Assembly (NCBI GenBank): GCA_910578665.1
Contig: CAJTQU010000021.1
Location: 1-38,058 of the forward strand
DNA: 38,058 nucleotides
Origin: an uncultured Muribaculaceae bacterium
GTDB taxonomy: Bacteria; Bacteroidota; Bacteroidia; Bacteroidales; Muribaculaceae
Direction of reading: 5' to 3'
The notes under the pieces are model-generated. The model was not told the DNA's origin. It worked only from the letters and a program-made list of their open reading frames with translations, and did no database searches. The position numbers and the translations under genes are program-made. Below, piece after piece: positions 34,272-38,058 of this stretch (position 1 is the first letter of the stretch; each line of letters starts with the position of its first letter).

Positions 34272-35330
34272 TTAAAGATGCATTCCGGCCTCTTTAAACA
34301 TAACGCGGTCTTCTTCCACCTTGTTCCCGATAGATGTAAGCATATCGCCCATGAGCACGCCGTTGATGCCTCCGTGCAGCATTCGTTTCATGGCTTCGGT
34401 GCCGAGCCGTGCCCTTCCTCCGGCAAAGCGTAATACCTGGGTCGGTAGTATGAAGCGGAATATGGCCGCAGTGCGTATGACTTCGGATTCCCCGATTAGC
34501 GGCGTGTCTTCCAACGGTGTCCCCTTGATAGGGTTTAGTATGTTGATAGGTACGGAATCCACTCCGAGAGACCGTAATTCTATGGCAAACTCTATGCGGT
34601 CTTCTATTGATTCGCCCATGCCGATTATTCCACCTGAACATACTTCCAGTCCTTCTGCACGGGCAGCCTGGATTGTGTCGCGTTTATCCTGCGGCGTATG
34701 GCTGGTGCATAGTGTCGGGAAGAACCGTTCGGATGTCTCCATATTGCAATGATAACGCTTTACCCCTGCCTCGCGTAGGGCTTTCATCTGGCTGCGTCCT
34801 AGCAATCCCATAGAGGCGCACAGGTATAGTCCCGTCTCTTTGCTTAACCTACGGTATATGTCCAGAAAATGTTGCAGGTCTTTGTCTGTTACACTGCGGC
34901 CGCTTGTGACTAGCGACAGTCGCTTTATTCCGGCCTGTTCGTTCATAGCGGCGGCCTGCATTACTTCTTCGGCATCGATTGCATTGTAAGTGGCACACCC
35001 TGTGTGGTGCCGTGTGGCCTGGGCGCACCATTTGCAGTCTTCGCCGCATAAGCCAGAACGGGCATTCACGATCGAACAGCTGTCTATGCGTCCATAAGAA
35101 GAACAAGCCTTGGTGATACGGTCTGCCGCATCGCATAGGGCTTCGAGGTCAGGATAATGGGCCAGAGCCATGGCCTCTTGTTTGCTGGTAAGCCATGGTG
35201 CGTCACATATGCCGCCATGTGCGGCAGAGACTGTTTCACTGTCTGTTGTTGCTGCACGTTGCCCGCGCACTCCTGTTATCAGCCGGTCAGCCAATGCTTC
35301 GATATCTATCAAGGCTTTATCTGTTGTCAT
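34272..35330 (-). CDS. bioB: Biotin synthase
   Basis: Radical SAM enzyme inserting sulfur into dethiobiotin, 352 residues. The CxxxCxxC cluster is GLCGEDCKWC (Cys95, Cys99, Cys102). CSGGIIGMGESIEDR, the NMETS segment and NPIKGTPLEDTP match BioB. There is an N-terminal extension of about 40 residues compared with minimal BioB. It leads a five-gene minus-strand run with its own promoter. No other biotin gene is in the window and no BirA-type operator was recognised. Confidence 0.95.
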   Translation of the reverse strand: MTTDKALIDIEALADRLITGVRGQRAATTDSETVSAAHGGICDAPWLTSKQEAMALAHYPDLEALCDAADRITKACSSYGRIDSCSIVNARSGLCGEDCKWCAQATRHHTGCATYNAIDAEEVMQAAAMNEQAGIKRLSLVTSGRSVTDKDLQHFLDIYRRLSKETGLYLCASMGLLGRSQMKALREAGVKRYHCNMETSERFFPTLCTSHTPQDKRDTIQAARAEGLEVCSGGIIGMGESIEDRIEFAIELRSLGVDSVPINILNPIKGTPLEDTPLIGESEVIRTAAIFRFILPTQVLRFAGGRARLGTEAMKRMLHGGINGVLMGDMLTSIGNKVEEDRVMFKEAGMHL

Positions 35331-35350
35331 TACGGGATAAGTTAATCCGA

Positions 35351-35382
35351 CAAAGGTAATAAAAAATTGTGTGGCCTACAAG
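35351..35382 (-). promoter_or_regulatory. Bacteroides-type promoter for bioB
   Basis: On the minus strand, CTTG (35379-35382), 20 nt, then TACCTTTG (35351-35358). The -7 box is a full TAnnTTTG match; the -33 box has one mismatch. The bioB ATG is 20 nt downstream. Confidence 0.75.
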
Positions 35383-35575
35383 AAGAAAATAATATACAGG
35401 CTCGTATATTGTGCTTAATGTATTTATGCATAATGTGTTACATTGTATTGTGTGTAAGTTGTGAATGACAAATCTAGTTAAGGCCGTCGAAATGTTATAT
35501 ATTATTTTATTAAGATATATAAATCACTGGTATATAATGTTTTAGTTTTATAAGATGAAAAAAGTTGACAAAATA
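35383..35575. other. A+T-rich divergent intergenic stretch
   Basis: Between the bioB and SRP RNA promoters lie about 190 bp of strongly A+T-rich DNA with runs of TATA-like and TGTG/TTGT repeats. I see no open reading frame, no strong inverted repeat and no riboswitch fold. Confidence 0.5.
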
Positions 35576-35607
35576 TTTGTCCGGTAAATGAAAAATAACT
35601 AATTTTG
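35576..35607 (+). promoter_or_regulatory. Consensus promoter for SRP RNA and tRNA-Thr
   Basis: TTTG (35576-35579), exactly 20 nt, then TAATTTTG (35600-35607); both boxes match the Bacteroides consensus. The SRP RNA begins about 5 nt later. Confidence 0.9.
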
Positions 35608-35611
35608 CACC

Positions 35612-35709
35612 CGGGTAAGTCCTTCACGACCAGCTCCCCCTGAATTCCCCCAGGTCTTGACCGAAGCAAGGGTAGGGGGTTGAGCGGTGCGATGACGGTA
35701 GCTTGCCCA
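35612..35709 (+). ncRNA. ffs: Signal recognition particle RNA (4.5S, bacterial small type)
   Basis: About 98 nt forming one long hairpin. The ends GGGTAAG (35613-35619) and CTTGCCC (35702-35708) pair with one G-U. The centre has CCCCC paired with GGGGG around CCAGGTCTTGACCGAAGCAA, which holds the helix 8 region with the AGCA-containing asymmetric loop recognised by Ffh. It is not translated. It follows a consensus promoter, and tRNA-Thr begins 4 nt after the apparent 3' end, so the two RNAs are probably cut from one transcript. Exact ends are estimated from pairing. Confidence 0.85.
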
Positions 35710-35712
35710 CCT

Positions 35713-35786
35713 GCCTCTTTAGCTCAGTTGGCCAGAGCACGTGATTTGTAATCTCGGGGTCGTTGGTTCGAATCCGACAAGAGGCT
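35713..35786 (+). tRNA. tRNA-Thr (anticodon TGT)
   Basis: The acceptor stem GCCTCTT/AAGAGGC is perfect, the D arm contains GCTC AGTTGGCC AGAGC, the anticodon loop is TTTGTAA with TGT in the middle, and the T arm GTTGG TTCGAAT CCGAC is perfect. The anticodon stem has one T-T mismatch. CCA is not encoded. It sits directly behind the SRP RNA and before a strong terminator. Confidence 0.95.
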
Positions 35787-35789
35787 CAG

Positions 35790-35820
35790 AAAGGCGCGCA
35801 TATTTTGCGTGCCTTTTTTG
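35790..35820 (+). terminator. Intrinsic terminator after tRNA-Thr
   Basis: An 11-bp stem, AAAGGCGCGCA (35790-35800) with TGCGTGCCTTT (35806-35816), one G-T pair, a 5-nt loop, and a T-run up to 35819. Confidence 0.88.
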
Positions 35821-35850
35821 TATTCCGGTGGTTATGTTTTATCCGCAGAA

Positions 35851-35882
35851 TTTGTTACTTCCGATTAAGTTAGTTAATTTTG
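35851..35882 (+). promoter_or_regulatory. Consensus promoter for the yciI-like/ferritin pair
   Basis: TTTG (35851-35854), exactly 20 nt, then TAATTTTG (35875-35882). The chosen start codon at 35907 is 24 nt downstream, leaving a short leader. Confidence 0.88.
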
Positions 35883-35906
35883 TGCGAACTAAACAAATTT
35901 GCAAAG

Positions 35907-36203
35907 ATGTATATAATCCGAGTGATGTATAAGAAACCTCTTGAAGAGGTAGACAGATACCTGGCCGATCACAGGGCTTTTCTTGACCGGCATTTCGAAG
36001 CCGGACACCTGATAGCCTCAGGCCCCCAGATACCTCGGCAAGGCGGTGTGATTATGATACGTGATATGGAGGCCGGGGAGATGCAGGCTATTTTGGACCA
36101 GGATCCTTTCCGAGTCAATGATATCGCAGACTATTATGTGACAGAGTTTGTGCCGACCAAATTCTGTGATCCGGCGTTAGAGACTTTAATAACTAAACTA
36201 TAA
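35907..36203 (+). CDS. YciI-family protein
   Basis: A 98-residue YCII-domain protein (dimeric ferredoxin-like fold). The start is ATG 35907 (MYIIRVMYKKPLEEVD); an upstream TTG at 35880 overlaps the promoter -7 box and is rejected. It has the family His and neighbours in DRYLADHRAFLDRHF, the GHLIASGPQIP segment and the terminal FVPTK strand. The biochemical role is unclear for the family; some members act as small dehalogenase-like or sensing proteins. It is 11 nt before the ferritin gene and probably co-transcribed with it, which might hint at an oxidative-stress link. Confidence 0.85.
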   Translation: MYIIRVMYKKPLEEVDRYLADHRAFLDRHFEAGHLIASGPQIPRQGGVIMIRDMEAGEMQAILDQDPFRVNDIADYYVTEFVPTKFCDPALETLITKL

Positions 36204-36214
36204 CTAATTTAACT

Positions 36215-36733
36215 ATGCTTAACGAAAGAGTTCACGAGGCAATAAATGCCCAGATTAACGCCGAAATGTGGTCGGCATATCTTTATCTCGCCATGTCCAT
36301 GGATGCCGAAGCCAAGGGTTACAAAGGCGTTGCCAACTGGTTTTTCATCCAGTATCGCGAAGAACTTGACCATGCCCACATCTTTATGAACTATCTCAAC
36401 TCGCGTGACGCCAAAGTAGAATTACGCTCTATTGAGGCTGTGCCGACGGAATGGAATTCCGTGCAGGAGATGTATCGCGACACACTTGCCCACGAACAGA
36501 AAGTGACAGCCCTTATAAACGCTATCGGAGCACTGGCTAACGAAGTGAACGATTTTGCTACGGCCAACCGTATGGCCTGGTTTATAGACGAACAGGTAGA
36601 AGAAGAGGAAAACGCACGCGAGATGTTAGCTTCGGCCGAAGCAGTAGAGGATAACAAATACGGCATGTATATGCTCGATAAAGAACTGGCAGGACGTACT
36701 TATACCACGCCTGGCCCTCTTGCTTCCAAATAA
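36215..36733 (+). CDS. ftnA: Non-heme ferritin
   Basis: Iron-storage protein forming a 24-subunit shell with ferroxidase activity, 172 residues. The ferroxidase ligands match the bacterial FtnA pattern: Glu17, Glu50, His53, Glu94, Gln127 and Glu130, within NAEMWSAY, REELDHA, AHEQKV and DEQVEEE. No haem-ligand Met typical of bacterioferritin is needed. It is second in a two-gene transcript and is followed by a hairpin terminator. Confidence 0.96.
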   Translation: MLNERVHEAINAQINAEMWSAYLYLAMSMDAEAKGYKGVANWFFIQYREELDHAHIFMNYLNSRDAKVELRSIEAVPTEWNSVQEMYRDTLAHEQKVTALINAIGALANEVNDFATANRMAWFIDEQVEEEENAREMLASAEAVEDNKYGMYMLDKELAGRTYTTPGPLASK

Positions 36734-36749
36734 ATTGGTAAGACTTCGA

Positions 36750-36786
36750 GGCGGCACACCGTAACTTTATCGGCGTGCCGTCTTTG
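36750..36786 (+). terminator. Hairpin terminator after ferritin
   Basis: GGCGGCACACCG (36750-36761) pairs with CGGCGTGCCGTC (36771-36782), with G-T pairs, around a 9-nt loop, then a short TTTG. The T-run is poor but the stem is long. Confidence 0.65.
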
Positions 36787-36875
36787 TATATGTATATATC
36801 TTGGTGTTTATGGTATATGCAAACCGCACATATGCAGGCAGATACAAGAAATATTATAAAATACTGGCTGAAAAA

Positions 36876-36907
36876 TTTGCAAGAATCGCCATAAATGTCT
36901 AACTTTG
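36876..36907 (+). promoter_or_regulatory. Consensus promoter for tRNA-Ser
   Basis: TTTG (36876-36879), exactly 20 nt, then TAACTTTG (36900-36907). The tRNA starts 49 nt later, after a short leader that is probably removed by processing. Confidence 0.88.
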
Positions 36908-36955
36908 CAACCGCAAAGGCATAGAACTGCTGCGGCTTAGGCCGGCAATCTCAAA

Positions 36956-37042
36956 GGAGAGGTGGGTGAGTGGCTGAAACCACCAGTTTGCTAAACTGAC
37001 GTAGGAGCAATCCTACCACGAGTTCGAATCTCGTCCTCTCCG
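36956..37042 (+). tRNA. tRNA-Ser (anticodon GCT)
   Basis: An 87-nt class II tRNA. The acceptor stem GGAGAGG/CCTCTCC is perfect, the anticodon loop TTGCTAA carries GCT, the long variable arm contains GTAGGAGCAATCCTAC, and the T arm CGAG TTCGAAT CTCG is intact. CCA is not encoded. Confidence 0.95.
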
Positions 37043-37070
37043 CGATGAGTCAATGAAGACTAAAAATCTT

Positions 37071-37104
37071 AAATCCAGCTAATCATTGATTAGCTGGATT
37101 TTTG
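37071..37104 (+). terminator. Terminator after tRNA-Ser
   Basis: A 15-bp perfect stem, AAATCCAGCTAATCA (37071-37085) with TGATTAGCTGGATTT (37087-37101), continuing into TTT. The nominal loop is very small, so the innermost pairs probably open. Confidence 0.85.
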
Positions 37105-37343
37105 TTGGTAATCAGTTGTTGTCCGGACATTATTAGGACACTAGTAGGATATCCACAGGACCCAAAAGGGGTAGTTGAGTAACCAATGCGTAGCCAAAAA
37201 TCGATTTTTGAAATGGTTATGGGTATCTGGTTAAGACTTGGTTATTACAGACCATAACTGGAGCCACGACTCTGGCACGGTGAAAACACACGGCTACATA
37301 ATCGCGCTGACAGCCCATGTAAATTATTAATTTTTATTATGGA
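37105..37343. other. Gene-free stretch after tRNA-Ser
   Basis: About 240 bp with no convincing gene. The longest ATG frame noted (37186-37257, 23 codons, MRSQKSIFEM...) has no support. Being next to a tRNA, it might be an old integration site, but I saw no repeat of the tRNA 3' end. Confidence 0.4.
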
Positions 37344-37385
37344 AATCAGGGCACTGAAAAGTGATCACTTTTCAGTGCCCTGATT
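37344..37385. repeat. 42-bp perfect palindrome, possible terminator
   Basis: Two 21-bp arms, AATCAGGGCACTGAAAAGTG plus A and its exact reverse complement, meet with no spacer at TGATCA. It lies 19 bp past the stop of the minus-strand SH3 gene, so it could end that transcript. On that strand the hairpin is followed by TTCCATAATAAAAATT rather than a clean T-run. Confidence 0.8.
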
Positions 37386-37404
37386 GATTTCGGGGGTATT
37401 CGTA

Positions 37405-37992
37405 TTATTCGAACTCCGAGTATTCAGCTCCTTTGAATAAGATGGTGTTGTTGAATTCGTCGAATCCTACAGGAATCGGGCTGTCAAGCAGGATGAGTTT
37501 TTCCTTTATCTCAGAGAGGGGTTCAGAGGACTCCAAGTATGTCGCGCCTCCGTGAGTGGCTACTATCATGCCGTCTTTGATTTCGGCAAGGTAATATGAG
37601 TCTTCGGCCGGCAGATTCACACGCATCCAGTTCACGTTTATAAGCGCGTGTGCCCGATCGACGGGTTCGATGTTGATTGATCCCTGGAAGCGTATCTTGT
37701 CGAGAGGCTTGTTGGATGTTAGGTTTTTCCTGAACATCTCTTTCGGGATTACGGCATCATAAGTCGTGGCCACAGACTGGGATACGTAAGCCTCTGTGCC
37801 GTTGTTGTCTACCTTGTACCATCCGTCAAGTTCTTCAAGTAAAGGAAGGAGTTCGGCTTTTGAAAAAGTCCTCGCCTTTGCCGCCGTAGTGGACGGTTCC
37901 GTGCGTAGATTGACGTTGCCTTTCATCGGGCTTACGTATTGGCTTTGGGCATTGCCGCAGAATGCTGAAGCAGCGATTGCCATCGCTGCCAA
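37405..37992 (-). CDS. Exported SH3-domain protein with disrupted 5' end
   Basis: At least 195 residues. After a signal-like hydrophobic stretch (AILAAMAIAASAFCGNAQSQ) an SH3-type domain covers about 20-75 (GNVNLRTEPSTTAAKAR, GWYKVDNNGTEAYVS). The C-terminal about 120 residues are unrecognised. Upstream of Leu/TTG 37992 the same frame reads ACA AAA CAC GCA ATC and then meets a TAG at 38008-38010, with no ATG. A normal start would have read something like Met-Lys-Thr-Lys-His, so the first codons seem replaced by other DNA. TTG 37992 or ATG 37983 could still start it, with a weak basic n-region. It may be a pseudogene or be driven from the adjoining element. Confidence 0.65.
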   Translation of the reverse strand: MAAMAIAASAFCGNAQSQYVSPMKGNVNLRTEPSTTAAKARTFSKAELLPLLEELDGWYKVDNNGTEAYVSQSVATTYDAVIPKEMFRKNLTSNKPLDKIRFQGSINIEPVDRAHALINVNWMRVNLPAEDSYYLAEIKDGMIVATHGGATYLESSEPLSEIKEKLILLDSPIPVGFDEFNNTILFKGAEYSEFE

Positions 37993-38010
37993 GATTGCGT
38001 GTTTTGTCTA

Positions 38011-38058
38011 GTCCGGAAAAGTGTTGACCGTCAGATTCAACATTTTTTAGTAAAATGT
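38011..38058. mobile_element. Possible edge of an inserted element
   Basis: From GTCCGGAAAAGTGTTGACCG onward the sequence no longer fits the 5' end of the adjoining gene. It contains small inverted repeats (GTTGA/TCAAC, and ACATTTT/AAAATGT at 38040-38058). This would suit the terminal region of an insertion sequence, but no transposase is in view and the family is not recognised. Confidence 0.3.

Noticed and set aside
35383..35575. Riboswitch or BirA operator near bioB
   Set aside because: No matching fold or inverted repeat was found in this A+T-rich stretch.
37121..37127. GTCCGGA here and again at 38011-38017 as ends of one element
   Set aside because: The two 7-mers are in the same orientation, differ right after the shared part and bracket an ordinary gene; chance is adequate.
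37186..37257. 23-codon frame starting MRSQKSIFEM
   Set aside because: Too short and with no recognised domain, promoter or coupling.
1..38058. CRISPR array or prophage
   Set aside because: No regularly spaced repeats and no phage structural or integrase genes were seen.

Overview
The window reads as a contiguous piece of a Bacteroidales chromosome. The evidence is a type IX secretion gene pair (porV and porU), a Bacteroidota-type topoisomerase IV subunit B, DUF3078 and Wzi-family outer-membrane proteins, and repeated promoters of the Bacteroides type (TTTG, about 20 bp, TAnnTTTG). The moderate G+C content would suit a Muribaculaceae-like gut lineage, but that family placement is a guess.

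Layout. (1) 1-4790: a TonB-receptor-like outer-membrane barrel, a C39-peptidase ABC exporter and an overlapping 41-residue single-pass membrane protein; no peptide substrate or HlyD adaptor is visible. (2) 4791-5339: a LOG-family nucleotide phosphoribohydrolase. (3) 13024-5328, minus strand: a tightly packed eight-gene operon with a GNAT acyltransferase, a Wzi-family protein, a lipocalin-like lipoprotein, a LegB-like dehydratase, an ATP-grasp ligase and NeuB/NeuC/NeuA-type enzymes. It probably makes a CMP-activated nonulosonic (sialic or legionaminic-type) acid for a surface glycan. (4) 15474-13088, minus strand: a three-gene operon of two GYF-domain membrane proteins around an NlpC/P60 hydrolase, behind a near-ideal promoter. 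(5) 15660-28963, plus strand: porV, ispF and a GH25 lysozyme, then porU, rex, a degenerate FAH-fold gene, parE, coaD, an S41 protease, a DUF3078 barrel and a small exported protein. (6) 35330-28969, minus strand: bioB, an acyl-CoA ligase, prfB, a PtmE-like CBS/nucleotidyltransferase and obgE. (7) 35576-37104, plus strand: SRP RNA plus tRNA-Thr, then yciI plus ferritin, then tRNA-Ser, each with its own promoter and terminator. (8) 37105-38058: a long palindrome and an SH3-domain exported protein whose normal start codon is missing, followed by what may be the edge of an inserted element.

How the parts may connect. Several regions concern the cell envelope: PorU and PorV (T9SS sortase complex), the nonulosonate operon with its Wzi protein, the GYF/NlpC operon, GH25, S41 and the DUF3078 barrel. 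The PtmE-like gene, over 20 kb from the nonulosonate operon, may supply the activated amino sugar used by the LegB-like enzyme. The aminotransferase and acetyltransferase of a full legionaminic pathway are not in this window.
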